Origin: CAYWYR01 sp964462685
GTDB taxonomy: Bacteria > Bacteroidota > Ignavibacteria > Kapaibacteriales > UBA2268
Assembly: GCA_964462685.1 (NCBI GenBank)
Contig: CAYWYR010000008.1
Span: forward strand, 62,001 to 126,000
DNA length: 64,000 nucleotides
Direction of reading: 5' to 3'
The translations under genes were made by a program, and so were the position numbers. Position 1 is the first letter of the stretch; every line of letters begins with the position of its first letter. Shown here one piece after another: positions 53,628-63,078 of this stretch. Below the pieces are notes generated by a model. The model did no database searches, was not told the origin of the DNA, and saw only the letters and a list, made by a program, of their open reading frames with translations.

Positions 53628-55658
53628 ATGACACCCAACAATACTATTGGCTTTTTTAAAGTATTTCTTATAGCATCGCTTTTAATTTCAGTATCGCAAA
53701 GATCAATTGCGGATAACAACACTGTAGTAGCTAAAGTAGCCGATCAGGAAATTACTTTTGGGCAGGTAGCGAAAGCATATAACAAGAACCTACCGGAAGG
53801 CTCAAAAACCTTATCTGAGCTTAAACTCGATTCAGTCATGGGTTTTATAGACTTATATTCCAATTACCGATTAAAAGTAATCGACGCTCTGGACAAAGGA
53901 TATCACCAAAAACCTGAGATTGTACAGGAGATAAGGCAAAACCAGGAAAGATTAGCTGAATCCCACCTTCTCAATTCCATGCTGATTGAGCCACACGTTG
54001 AGAAAATAAAACAGAGAAGGCTATCTGAGTTTAAGATGGCGTATATTCTCCTGCGTGAAGATTCCACCAGCAGTATGAGCCCAACTGAAAAAGCCGAAAT
54101 GATCATCGGTAAACTAGATGCTGGTGAGCCGTTCAGCAAACTCGCCAAAAAATACTCAATGGACCCAAGCACTAGCGAAGGGGGCGGCATTCTGGACGTA
54201 TATGTAACCTCTGGAAGAATACAGCCAGATCTGGAGGACGCACTATACTCACTTGAAGTAGGCCAGTACCATCCTGAGCCTATCACGAATCAGTTCGGTA
54301 CCTTTGTTGTGAAACTACATGACAAGCAGCCGAGAATCGCTGTAAAATCAGCTCACATCCTAATTGCGGCAAAACAGGTAGGCAGCGGCGACTGGGAGAT
54401 AAAGGAAAAACTGGCTGATAGCATATATCAGGCGATTCAGAACGGTGCGAGTTTCGAAGAGATGGTTGAAAAGCACTCCTCCGACGAGACATCTGTAGCA
54501 AATGGCGGTGTGTTGGAAGGCTGGTATGTTCGCTCTGGCGGCTTTATAGGTCGTGGCGGAAAACTGGTAGAGGAATACGAAGACAAGCTTTTCGAACTAC
54601 AGAACGGTGAGATATCCGAGCCTGTCAAAACCAAATACGGTTACCATATCATTAAGCGTGTTGACTCCCAGCAGGCCAATGCAGATGAAGAAGAAGACGG
54701 GATCAAAGATATTTACCGTAAAACATTAATGGAGACTGAAAGAAGAGTATTATTGGACAGCATCAGACAAGCCTATGGTCTGGCAGTAAATCAAAAAGTA
54801 CTTGATGAGTTTCTATCACAACTGGACAGCCAAAAAAACAATTATGACAATAATTGGGCCGATGGCGTAAAGGACGGAACTAAAACCAAAGAGCTATTCA
54901 CGTTCAACGGAGCCTCGTACACCGTTGATGAATACATTGAGCAATCTAATAAAAACCCTAAATTGAAAGGTATAGCGAATATCGAGCTATCGATCAGAAG
55001 CGGGATAAACAAGATAATCGAACCAAAGGTATATGAGCTTCTCGGCGAGGAATTCAGGGCAGATGATAGTGAGTATATGGCATTATCCGAAGAGTTCCGT
55101 GATGGTATATTACTGTATCAGGTAGAAACCGATGAGGTGTGGAATAAGCTGAAATTCGACTCCGTTGCGGCAAAAGAATATTTCACTAAGAATAAACTTG
55201 AATATAAAACCAATCCTACAGTAGATTTCACGGAAGTCTATCTGGTTGATGAAAATTTAACCGATGATATTTTGGAGAGAATTGAGAAAGGTGAAGATAT
55301 CGCTGAATTAGCCGGTAAATATACAGAACGTGCTAAATATAGAGATTCGAAAGGTAAATGGGAGGCGCAAGACATCAGGAAAAACAGGATCCTGTTAAAA
55401 GTGATGGGTGATGAACTAAAAGAAGGAAATATAGTAGGCCCTTTAGAAGTAGATATGGGCAAGTCCATCATCAGAATCGATAAAATCTATCCCCCAAGAG
55501 TAAAGACATTTGAAGAATCAATACCTGACTTTGCCTCTCAATTTCAGGATTATAGGAACAGACAGCTTACCGGTAATTGGATTTCGTATCTAAGAGACAA
55601 ATACGACGTTAAAGTATATGAGGATAAATTACAATCCTTATTGAATAATCAAGATTAA
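53628..55658 (+). CDS. Periplasmic peptidyl-prolyl isomerase with two PpiC domains
   Basis: The 676-residue protein has a signal peptide, an N-terminal SurA/PpiD-like helical part and two parvulin-type PPIase domains: the first about 135-230 (MAYILLREDSTSSM, GEPFSKLAKKYSMDPSTSEGGG), the second about 238-345 (SAHILIAAKQ, EEMVEKHSSDETS, KYGYHIIKRVD). A long C-terminal region of about 270 residues contains PpiC-like segments (VDFTEVYLVDEN) that may be degenerate. Proteins of this kind fold or escort outer-membrane proteins through the periplasm. It is followed closely by another PPIase gene. Confidence 0.88.
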   Translation: MTPNNTIGFFKVFLIASLLISVSQRSIADNNTVVAKVADQEITFGQVAKAYNKNLPEGSKTLSELKLDSVMGFIDLYSNYRLKVIDALDKGYHQKPEIVQEIRQNQERLAESHLLNSMLIEPHVEKIKQRRLSEFKMAYILLREDSTSSMSPTEKAEMIIGKLDAGEPFSKLAKKYSMDPSTSEGGGILDVYVTSGRIQPDLEDALYSLEVGQYHPEPITNQFGTFVVKLHDKQPRIAVKSAHILIAAKQVGSGDWEIKEKLADSIYQAIQNGASFEEMVEKHSSDETSVANGGVLEGWYVRSGGFIGRGGKLVEEYEDKLFELQNGEISEPVKTKYGYHIIKRVDSQQANADEEEDGIKDIYRKTLMETERRVLLDSIRQAYGLAVNQKVLDEFLSQLDSQKNNYDNNWADGVKDGTKTKELFTFNGASYTVDEYIEQSNKNPKLKGIANIELSIRSGINKIIEPKVYELLGEEFRADDSEYMALSEEFRDGILLYQVETDEVWNKLKFDSVAAKEYFTKNKLEYKTNPTVDFTEVYLVDENLTDDILERIEKGEDIAELAGKYTERAKYRDSKGKWEAQDIRKNRILLKVMGDELKEGNIVGPLEVDMGKSIIRIDKIYPPRVKTFEESIPDFASQFQDYRNRQLTGNWISYLRDKYDVKVYEDKLQSLLNNQD

Positions 55659-55693
55659 CGTTAGAATCAATTTCTATTCGAAGATAAAAGAAC

Positions 55694-56998
55694 ATGAATT
55701 TATTTAAATCAATACTCCCGCTTGTGTTTCTTGCCTTTGCTTTACCTCTTTCCGCACAGCCGAAAGAAGGTGAATCATTAGACAAAGTTATAGCTATAGT
55801 CGGAAAACAGATCATAACAGACAGCGATATCAAAAGCGAGATTATGGGTCTGAAACAGACCAATCCAAGTATTGATACCGAGGACCCGGCTATTAGGCAG
55901 CGGATACTGGATCTACTGATAAACCAAAAGCTTAAGGTATCAAAAGCCGTTATCGACTCGGTTGATGTATCTAACGATGAAATCGATATGCGCTGGAACC
56001 AGGCCCTTATGAGCATGAAACAGCGATACGGGTCGGAGCAGCGTATAGCTGATATCTATGGCAAATCAATATCAAGCCTGAGGTATGAATATAAAGACCA
56101 GATAAAGAACGCACTGCTCGCCGAAAAGCTGACCCAGATGAAAATGTCCACCCTTGAGGTATCACCTGTGGAAGTGACTGATTTTTTCAACGAGTTCAAA
56201 GACTCGCTACAGCAAGTACCGGATATGCCCGTTATCAGGCATATAGTCAAGTATCTCGTTACTGATGACAACACGAAAAACGAAGCTAAACAGACGGCTC
56301 TGAAAATCAGGGACAGTATTATTGCCGGAGCTGATTTCGCTGAAATGGCAGAGCTATACAGCCAGGATCCTGGCACTAAGACCGCTGGCGGTGATCTGGG
56401 CTGGTCAAAAAAAGGGTCACTTGTTCCAGAATATGAAAAAGCAGCTTATGCTTTAATGCCCGGAGAAGTATCACAGCCGGTTGAGTCACCTTTCGGTTTC
56501 CACGTTATCAAAGTAGCGGATAAAAGATCCGACGAGATCAAGACAAGCCATATTCTGATTAAAATAGACCGCTCCAACAATTCCAAAGAAGAGACTTATG
56601 CATTCCTGAAGTCAATCAACGACAGTATCGAAAGGGGTGCTAAGTTTGAAGAGCTTGCGAAAAAATATTCCGATGATAAAGAGACAAAAGGTTTTGGCGG
56701 GCTTGTTGAGCCGCAGCGTATCAATTACTTCTCAATGGATGCTAGGCAAAAAGTTCAGGAAATGGAAATAGGAGATATAACCGATCCCCTTATATATGCT
56801 ATAGACCCCAATAAACCGGCCTACCATATTATTTATAAAGAAGACGTAAAAAAAGGGCACAAACCTACACCCGATACCGACTATACACTATTGGAACAGA
56901 TGGCGAAGATGAAAAAGCGCCAAGATATGATGGAAGAATGGCACTCCGAGCTTAGAAGCGAGCTGTTCTGGAAAATCGTCGATGAAGATTATAAATGA
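55694..56998 (+). CDS. surA: SurA-like periplasmic chaperone/PPIase
   Basis: A 434-residue protein with signal peptide (ending PLSAQ), the SurA N-terminal core (DKVIAIVGKQIITDSDIKS, shown as IAIVGKQIITDSDI) and two PpiC domains (about 195-290 with LYSQDPGTKTAGGDLGW, and about 295-395 with HILIKIDRSN and YSDDKETKGFGG). SurA guides barrel proteins to the outer membrane. It follows the larger PPIase by 35 bp, and the pair probably works on the many secreted and barrel proteins encoded in this window. Confidence 0.92.
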   Translation: MNLFKSILPLVFLAFALPLSAQPKEGESLDKVIAIVGKQIITDSDIKSEIMGLKQTNPSIDTEDPAIRQRILDLLINQKLKVSKAVIDSVDVSNDEIDMRWNQALMSMKQRYGSEQRIADIYGKSISSLRYEYKDQIKNALLAEKLTQMKMSTLEVSPVEVTDFFNEFKDSLQQVPDMPVIRHIVKYLVTDDNTKNEAKQTALKIRDSIIAGADFAEMAELYSQDPGTKTAGGDLGWSKKGSLVPEYEKAAYALMPGEVSQPVESPFGFHVIKVADKRSDEIKTSHILIKIDRSNNSKEETYAFLKSINDSIERGAKFEELAKKYSDDKETKGFGGLVEPQRINYFSMDARQKVQEMEIGDITDPLIYAIDPNKPAYHIIYKEDVKKGHKPTPDTDYTLLEQMAKMKKRQDMMEEWHSELRSELFWKIVDEDYK

Positions 56999-57122
56999 TT
57001 TCTCTGGTGTTTGGTAGGTAGATACTTATAAAAATAGATGATTTCTTTTTGTAATTTAATGGCATACGATTTGTCTATGATGCTATAAATAAGCATTTCT
57101 TTAGAACTAAATAAAGTATTCG

Positions 57123-58427
57123 TTGCCCTCAAAAGGAACATATATTTTCTGGCTTTCAGCTTTATCTATTATTATACTCACGCTATCATCCTGCGTAGAG
57201 GAAAGAGTTTTAGGCCCAGACACAGAAGTAATTACCCGAAAAGCCGGATCGGAAACCTATTTCTTGATCGATACGGCGGGCGGGCATAATCCGCAAGAAA
57301 ACACCATCAGGATAGGCGGCGTCGTAGCTTTTGATCTTGAAGCTAGAGGAGAGGTATTGGCCGACAGCGTGATAGATTCCTTCAACGGGGAACCTGGCAT
57401 AGATATCGTTCGAATATCTGTAGAAAATGAATATACTTATCATTTCAGTCTCGAAGACGGACTAAACGTGGATATGGAGCTTATTGATCCTTTCGATGCT
57501 ACCGTGTTCCGGTTGACCGCAGATAATCCTTCTGAGTCACTTATTCTGCAACCTGGCAATTACGGCCTGAAAATCTATAATAATAATGATTATGCCGATA
57601 GCTTAAACAATAGAAAACTGCTGTTTTTAAGACCTGATACTGAACTAGTAAATACCGATCCGCTCGGGATTCTCTCTGAAATACCGCAAGGCAATCTAGA
57701 AACAGATCATTATATGATTCTGGCTAAAGGAAACTGCCGAGGATGCGACCTAACCGAAGGCTTTTTTGAATACTTTACTTTCCACCATGGCGAAGGAGAA
57801 AGAGTACAGCTTACTGATATTCAAGCCGAAAAGGCCAACTTCCGATACGCTAAAATGAGGGATGTCGATATTTCGGGTAGTTTCCTTACCGAAGCGTCTT
57901 TCGAGTTTGCCGATCTGAGCCGAGCGGCGTTTTTCGATATATCCGAGATGTCCCATACCAATTTCAACAGAACAAATCTTAATACTACTACATTCACCAA
58001 TGTAACAGGTAGATACACAACATTTGAGTTTTCGGATATGAGGAGAATGAAGATATTGAACTCCGAGCTTACAAACAGCAACTGGATAGACTGTATCGCT
58101 CTTGGCTCCGAGATAAGGGATACCGATCTATCTAAGATAAATATGACTTTCTTTAAAGGTGGCGGTTCGATATTCGCCAATAATGATTTCACCAGCAGTG
58201 AGCTAAATTCCGCCGATATGGTCGGTTGTGACGTAACAGGCTCTATCTTCAATAACGCTGATCTGACGGAAGCTAACTTTTCAAATGCCAATGTAGCTGG
58301 TGCTACATTTTGTAATATTTTCCAATACCGAAATCTCAGGATCAAACTGGCATCCGGTATCGCCAACGCGGACTGCTTACTTGAGCTGATAGAAAGAATT
58401 GACGCGCAGCAGGAAAGCGATGAGTAA
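57123..58427 (+). CDS. Pentapeptide-repeat lipoprotein
   Basis: The frame opens with TTG at 57123, giving MPSKGTYIFWLSALSIIILT and lipobox LSSC (Cys24); no in-frame ATG precedes the lipobox. A beta-sandwich-like part (about 50-200) is followed by pentapeptide repeats (ANFRYAKMRDVDISGSF, ASFEFADLSRA, ADLTEANFSNANVAGATF) from about 235 to 410. Pentapeptide repeats form a right-handed beta-helix; some inhibit DNA gyrase, but an envelope role is likelier for a lipoprotein. It follows surA after 124 bp. Confidence 0.8.
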   Translation: MPSKGTYIFWLSALSIIILTLSSCVEERVLGPDTEVITRKAGSETYFLIDTAGGHNPQENTIRIGGVVAFDLEARGEVLADSVIDSFNGEPGIDIVRISVENEYTYHFSLEDGLNVDMELIDPFDATVFRLTADNPSESLILQPGNYGLKIYNNNDYADSLNNRKLLFLRPDTELVNTDPLGILSEIPQGNLETDHYMILAKGNCRGCDLTEGFFEYFTFHHGEGERVQLTDIQAEKANFRYAKMRDVDISGSFLTEASFEFADLSRAAFFDISEMSHTNFNRTNLNTTTFTNVTGRYTTFEFSDMRRMKILNSELTNSNWIDCIALGSEIRDTDLSKINMTFFKGGGSIFANNDFTSSELNSADMVGCDVTGSIFNNADLTEANFSNANVAGATFCNIFQYRNLRIKLASGIANADCLLELIERIDAQQESDE

Positions 58428-58496
58428 ACCGATAGCGAAGGCTAAAAACTCAAAACCAGCTGATTTCTAGGTTGATTTCCTGTTTCCGAACTTATG

Positions 58497-59324
58497 CTAC
58501 TTGTTTTGGGAATTTACTTTTGTCAGTGTGTATGCCGCTTCCATCACCAAAAATCTTTTTACCCCTGGAATCCAGGATAGCGCGTTCATAGAAACTGTCG
58601 GTAGGCCGAACTTCATTTTGAACACAGGGCGCAGCAAATAGAAAGTCTTCCTTTCGATCTTATAGCCGGCGGCGAGTGCTGCCTCCTCGAATTTTTTCGT
58701 AGTAAGCTGAATTTTCTGAAGCCTTTCAACCTCCTCTATATCAGCTTTCCGGCCTGTTGATATCATCTTAGCGAACCAATTTTTCGGCAGCAGGTGAATC
58801 CAGGGCAGTTTACCCCATTTGTTGGCTAGAGTATGTTGGTGGCCACCGAATGCGCTGTGGTAAGGTGGGAAGGTAACATATAGCCGGCCGCCAGGTTTTA
58901 TTATGGCTTTGATATTGGTTAGGGCTTTCTCGGTTTTATCCAAGTGTTCGATTACATCCCGTAAAAGTACAAGATCGTAATGTGTTCGCCATTCATCCTT
59001 AGGTGAATCGAATATAATATCATGACTCGTATATTTTATATCGAAGCTACCCTTGCCCGAAATAATGCGGCCCATCTCCAAACGGCTCTCCACAATATCG
59101 GTAGCCAGACAGTCTTTAGCGCCTTTTTCAGCGAAAGCTACAAGAACGCCGCCTTCCGCCGAACCGATTTCCGCAACACTATCCCCAGACTTGAAAATAC
59201 CTGTTTTGAGTGCCATAGGTACTATAAAGCTGGTACCCAGATCATACATATAGAAGAAATAGTACTTATCGTTATCCGAAATGGTGGGATCTTTTGCGAT
59301 CCTGTCTCTGAAAGCGGTTGTCAT
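58497..59324 (-). CDS. SAM-dependent class I methyltransferase
   Basis: The 275-residue protein has the SAM-binding motif AEIGSAEGGVLVAF (50-63), the acidic CLATDIVESRLEMG and the LVLLRDVIEHLDK / IKPGGRLYVTFPP segments of Methyltransf_11/25-type enzymes that modify small molecules or lipids. Segments such as NALSWIPGVKRF suggest a membrane-near C-terminus. It is convergent with the pentapeptide gene. The substrate is unknown; genes of this kind often serve glycan or quinone pathways. Confidence 0.8.
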   Translation of the reverse strand: MTTAFRDRIAKDPTISDNDKYYFFYMYDLGTSFIVPMALKTGIFKSGDSVAEIGSAEGGVLVAFAEKGAKDCLATDIVESRLEMGRIISGKGSFDIKYTSHDIIFDSPKDEWRTHYDLVLLRDVIEHLDKTEKALTNIKAIIKPGGRLYVTFPPYHSAFGGHQHTLANKWGKLPWIHLLPKNWFAKMISTGRKADIEEVERLQKIQLTTKKFEEAALAAGYKIERKTFYLLRPVFKMKFGLPTVSMNALSWIPGVKRFLVMEAAYTLTKVNSQNK

Positions 59325-59402
59325 CTGAGTATAATACTGCGGATTGTTATTTTAGTAGTCTCAATATACCATTATAGGTTAAATTAGTTTCAAAAAAAGG
59401 GG

Positions 59403-59485
59403 GGAGCGGTACATGCCAATAGAGAGACTGATTGAATATGCTCCAGAATACGAATACCTCATTCTGGAGCCGAATGACTACCTGA
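59403..59485 (+). repeat. 83-bp direct repeat, left copy
   Basis: This 83-bp sequence is identical to 62996-63078, where it covers the Shine-Dalgarno and first 24 codons of the DUF1801-like gene. The copies are 3,593 bp apart and flank a cluster of minus-strand secreted-protein genes. Confidence 0.95.
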
Positions 59486-59577
59486 TCAAAACTTTTGGAA
59501 TCTTGATTTCTTACTCTTTTCTATGCCGAACGGTCTCTTCGAAAGAGCGAGCAATAAGAATTAACGTTTTGAAATAA
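59413..59577 (+). pseudogene. Truncated copy of the DUF1801-like gene
   Basis: The first 24 codons (MPIERLIEYAPEYEYLILEP and onward) are those of the gene at 63006; then the sequence changes to IKTFGILISYSFLC and stops at 59577, giving 54 residues. It has the original Shine-Dalgarno sequence. It is a fragment left by duplication or insertion rather than a working gene. Confidence 0.75.
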
Positions 59578-59618
59578 ATTATCGCTTCCTCAATAAAGAT
59601 GTAAGTTCTAATGCATTA

Positions 59619-61100
59619 TTATTCTACTATAAATCTGAAGCTGGTTGTAGCTGTTACGGTTTCGATTAGCAGAAAGTATACACCTGATCTCATTGATTGC
59701 AATGTACTTATTTGGATATCAGAACCTAATTGCTGATAGTCTATATTCTCTGTTTTACCGTCATTGTGGACTAAACTTATTGAAGTGATTTCTGTTCCTT
59801 CAGTGCTTTGGATATTCATGCTTTCACCAGCTTGAATTACGTTAGGGTATATGCCGGAAAAGCCTGTAATCGTTTCAGATACACTTGTCCAACCCATTAC
59901 CTCGTTATCGAAAATCTCGATCTCGACTCCGTATATGTCTCCTCTAGACGCTATATAGCCACCGGGATTATATTCTAATAAACTGGAAACGCTTCTATTT
60001 ATAACAGGGATAGGCTCAACATATTCCCATATCAGATTTAGCTCACTATCATATAGAGAATAATAAACATCCCTATCACCTTCATCTGCACTTCCTGTTA
60101 ATCGGGCTCCTCCCATAAGGATGTGATCATCGACGAAGATTATATCTCCGCATAATATTTCTCCGCTTAACATTGACTGATCATTAAAAAATAAAGATCT
60201 CACATAATTGCCATTTAAATCCCGGATATCTAAATGCCCATTATTAATGCAATACAAAAGCTCATCACGGACTTTAATATCTGAATATGAGCTGCTGAAT
60301 TGACGTGCGTTCAGATAATATTTCTCAAATACTAAATTATGATTATTGTCAAACCGCATTATTGCGGAACCTGAAGAATCAACGTAGTTATCAGTTACAT
60401 GCAACCCACTAGCATTAACAAAATAACCATCGCTGAACGGAGTTGTTGAGCGTACTTCAAACACATAATAACTATCAGGATCTTTCATTTCAGGATAATA
60501 AAGATCCTTTGTTTCTAAAAAGTTACCGTCAGTATCATATAGATTAACCCACATTTTAGTTGGAGGAAATTTACCTGCTTTATCATTGAACACCGAGAGT
60601 AAGTTGTTTTGATATTTAATCGGTTTATAAGAAATTGATCTTGAAGGTGTATCAGCAATTGAATCGTAAGAAATAGAAACTCTGCCTTTGTTATCATAAA
60701 CTGCTTTAAACAACCTGGCACCTCCAAATAAAGAAGTTATTCCTTGACCCCATACAACCTCATAAGATCCAAAAACCGAAAAGGTGTTGTCAGGGTTAAA
60801 AACAACCTCGTGAGGTATGTGCCTGGTTCCTTTATTATATAGTGTATCAAAGAACATAACATTGCCCTCAATATCAAACATCGAGACATGCATAGCCTCA
60901 TTGTAGAAATTATCCTTGATATCCTCTTGAGGAATCTTTTGATTTGAGCCTATTAAAACGAAATATGGATCGTCATAAAAAATTATATTTCCTTCATTAG
61001 ACTCAAGAGGAAAAAAGTATGCTATTATCTCTGGTTGCTTACTGTAAGAAAAACTAGTTGAGAGAATAAAAGCCAAAAAAGTAGAAATGATATTTCTCAT
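59619..61100 (-). CDS. Secreted protein with T9SS sorting domain
   Basis: A 493-residue protein with signal peptide (MRNIISTFLAFILSTSFSYS) and a beta-rich body with repeated motifs like VMFFDTLYNKG, GHLDIRDLNGNYV and NLIWEYVEPIPV, suggestive of a propeller. The last 75 residues (SGIYPNVIQAGESMNI to SFRFIVE) are a T9SS type A sorting domain. It is the last gene in a minus-strand cluster of three or four secreted proteins lying between the 83-bp repeats. I recognise no family for the main domain. Confidence 0.75.
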   Translation of the reverse strand: MRNIISTFLAFILSTSFSYSKQPEIIAYFFPLESNEGNIIFYDDPYFVLIGSNQKIPQEDIKDNFYNEAMHVSMFDIEGNVMFFDTLYNKGTRHIPHEVVFNPDNTFSVFGSYEVVWGQGITSLFGGARLFKAVYDNKGRVSISYDSIADTPSRSISYKPIKYQNNLLSVFNDKAGKFPPTKMWVNLYDTDGNFLETKDLYYPEMKDPDSYYVFEVRSTTPFSDGYFVNASGLHVTDNYVDSSGSAIMRFDNNHNLVFEKYYLNARQFSSSYSDIKVRDELLYCINNGHLDIRDLNGNYVRSLFFNDQSMLSGEILCGDIIFVDDHILMGGARLTGSADEGDRDVYYSLYDSELNLIWEYVEPIPVINRSVSSLLEYNPGGYIASRGDIYGVEIEIFDNEVMGWTSVSETITGFSGIYPNVIQAGESMNIQSTEGTEITSISLVHNDGKTENIDYQQLGSDIQISTLQSMRSGVYFLLIETVTATTSFRFIVE

Positions 61101-61144
61101 AATATTAAATAGGGGAAGGGCTTACACCTCACCCTGTGCATTAG

Positions 61145-61657
61145 TTAATGAATTATTATTAAGGAAGTACTGGGTTTAGATAACATATCAAACAAAGTAA
61201 TATAATATCTTCCTTTTTCAAAATCATGGTTGATAGTTATGGGATAAGAAGGATATTGAATTTCATAAACTATATCTCCACTTATGTCAGTTATAGTTAG
61301 TCTTGTAATATCTTTATTATTGCTATTGATTTCAAAGACTCCTAATGAGGGGTTAGGAAAAATATCAAACTCGATTTCTTTCTCATCCTCTACTATTCGG
61401 ATATTTTCCTGAAACCATGTTTTGCCTCTGTCAATGCTTTTGAATTTCTTCCCATTAGAATTTACAAAAACAATATTGTCATAATTAAAAGTACTAACAT
61501 TTGAAGTCTCAAATGATTTACCACCATCAATAGAATTATAAATCTCACCGTTGCTGTTGGTAAATTTTATATTTTGATAATTTATGTCAGCACTTTGTAG
61601 TTGATATGCTATTAACACTAAGCTACATAAGTATAGGTATGATAAAACACTTCTCAT
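61145..61657 (-). CDS. Small secreted protein with T9SS sorting domain
   Basis: A 170-residue protein with a signal peptide, two short Asp-box-like repeats (SIDGGKSFETS, SIDRGKTWFQ) each preceded by IKFTNSNGE or IVFVNSNGK, and a T9SS sorting domain from about 98 (FDIFPNPSLGVFEIN). It is unusually short for T9SS cargo. Its start overlaps the stop of the preceding reading frame by four bases (ATGA), which implies coupled translation in the same operon. Confidence 0.7.
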   Translation of the reverse strand: MRSVLSYLYLCSLVLIAYQLQSADINYQNIKFTNSNGEIYNSIDGGKSFETSNVSTFNYDNIVFVNSNGKKFKSIDRGKTWFQENIRIVEDEKEIEFDIFPNPSLGVFEINSNNKDITRLTITDISGDIVYEIQYPSYPITINHDFEKGRYYITLFDMLSKPSTSLIIIH

Positions 61658-62226
61658 TCTATCACCTCTTCTCCACCTAGATCCAAGAAATCAAGCTCGC
61701 AAGTAGGACGACAAGGAAGAACCCAAACAGTCTCTAAATCTAGTTGAGGTAAGGATGTTGAGCACTCAACTAATGTCAAGGGATCATCACCACAAGAAGT
61801 TGAAGAACCATCACTTGTAACATGTTCGGTATGAACTAAATTTCCCGTAGCTCTATCTATACAAAACAAATTAGTTACCATACAACATGCTTGATCATCA
61901 CATGTTCTTGGGCTCCATACAAAATCCCCTCCATTTGATTCTGGATATGTATAATATCCATAACAAAAACCATTGCAAGTTCCTTTAACATAATTAACAC
62001 GGTAGATCTGGGGTTGATCGCAGTATAATGTGTCTGCAGGTATACTAGGGAGTGGGGGGTTCATTAATGCATTATTTGATTCTATAAATCTTTCTTTAGC
62101 AACCAAAGCATAAAGATCATGATTTAATTTGTTTTGCCTGTCTGAAGCTATAGTTTCATCTGGGTTATTTATATGTTCAAGTAAGGCTGACAGTCGGAAC
62201 CAGTAGTATCTTCTGATACTACCCAT
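61654..62226 (-). CDS. Cysteine-rich secreted-protein fragment, probably the 3' part of a frameshifted gene
   Basis: This 190-residue frame has no signal peptide and begins inside the preceding gene's 3' end, overlapping it by 58 bp. Its body is rich in Cys (CDQPQIYRVNYVKGTC, CDDQACC, SCGDD, PCRPTC). Moving from the other frame to this one near 62190 joins SDC to SALLEHINNPDETIASD, and one base missing there would make a single protein of about 325 residues. I therefore read it as the C-terminal part of the gene at 62636. The function is not recognised. Confidence 0.5.
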   Translation of the reverse strand: MGSIRRYYWFRLSALLEHINNPDETIASDRQNKLNHDLYALVAKERFIESNNALMNPPLPSIPADTLYCDQPQIYRVNYVKGTCNGFCYGYYTYPESNGGDFVWSPRTCDDQACCMVTNLFCIDRATGNLVHTEHVTSDGSSTSCGDDPLTLVECSTSLPQLDLETVWVLPCRPTCELDFLDLGGEEVIE

Positions 62227-62636
62227 CTCTCTATATAATGCTGAATATTAAGAGGTTGTATTGGGCATCTTCGGAATTTATAAGTCATTAGTAGCATACA
62301 GCCAGGAAAATTTGGATGTTCTACTATTGCTGTATCTCTATACCATAATCCCCAGCCATTAATACTATCGCATACCTCTTGATCATAACAAAGTGGTGTC
62401 CATTGCAGACTAGTAGAATCTTCAAGTAGGTGTAACATACCATCAGCCTTATCAGAAAAAAGTTGTTCATTTCCTGGTGTCACACTAACCATATCATAAT
62501 CCCAGGGCTGACTATTAGCTATGGTGGGCACTATTATTATTGATAAGAATACTATATAATACATTATTAATGTATTCCATAATCTTGGATACATACTTTC
62601 ACGCGATTGGTAAGTTTGCATTTTAAAAGTCTCCAT
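62169..62636 (-). CDS. Secreted-protein fragment, probably the 5' part of the frameshifted gene
   Basis: The 155-residue frame begins METFKMQTYQSRES and has a signal peptide after the basic start (IMYYIVFLSIIIVPTIANSQ). The mature part has several Cys (PLCYDQEVCDSINGW, RRCPIQPL) and stops after DTTGSDCQPYLNI. The frame that follows continues as a Cys-rich protein, so the stop is likely an artefact of a one-base change. With the next frame it would make a single secreted Cys-rich protein of unknown type. Confidence 0.5.
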   Translation of the reverse strand: METFKMQTYQSRESMYPRLWNTLIMYYIVFLSIIIVPTIANSQPWDYDMVSVTPGNEQLFSDKADGMLHLLEDSTSLQWTPLCYDQEVCDSINGWGLWYRDTAIVEHPNFPGCMLLMTYKFRRCPIQPLNIQHYIERWVVSEDTTGSDCQPYLNI

Positions 62637-62995
62637 TTATATTGTATTTGGCGACTGATTATCATTTGCCACAATTAGTATCTGATCAGTACCTTACAAC
62701 AATAGGATACTTTCCAATTAAAACCAAATATAACAAAACATTCTAAATAATTTATACCTGCTTTAGATAAAATACTTTGCTAATGATATCAGCAATATAA
62801 AGTATCTTCGCTTTTATTTAGTCATAATAAATGCACGGAAGCCTGAACAACAAAGAATTCCTTATGAATCCATCCTTTAAAACATTATCTTAGGTTTGAT
62901 ATAAATAGCGGCTTTTAATTTATTATATGGTTTAATTTTTTTCACCCATGCAGTATTTCAATGAATAAATTTTAACGACCTTTTAATAATTTAAA
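62637..62995. other. A/T-rich intergenic region
   Basis: About 360 bp of A/T-rich DNA with no gene. On the minus strand TATATTTG (forward 62725-62732) could be a -7 box for the gene at 62636, 90 bp away. Nothing else stands out. Confidence 0.4.
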
Positions 62996-63078
62996 GGAGC
63001 GGTACATGCCAATAGAGAGACTGATTGAATATGCTCCAGAATACGAATACCTCATTCTGGAGCCGAATGACTACCTGA
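62996..63078 (+). repeat. 83-bp direct repeat, right copy
   Basis: Identical to 59403-59485. Here it covers the Shine-Dalgarno sequence and start of the intact DUF1801-like gene. Confidence 0.95.

Noticed and set aside
59403..63078. Insertion sequence between the 83-bp repeats
   Set aside because: No transposase, recombinase or terminal inverted repeats are visible in the interval.
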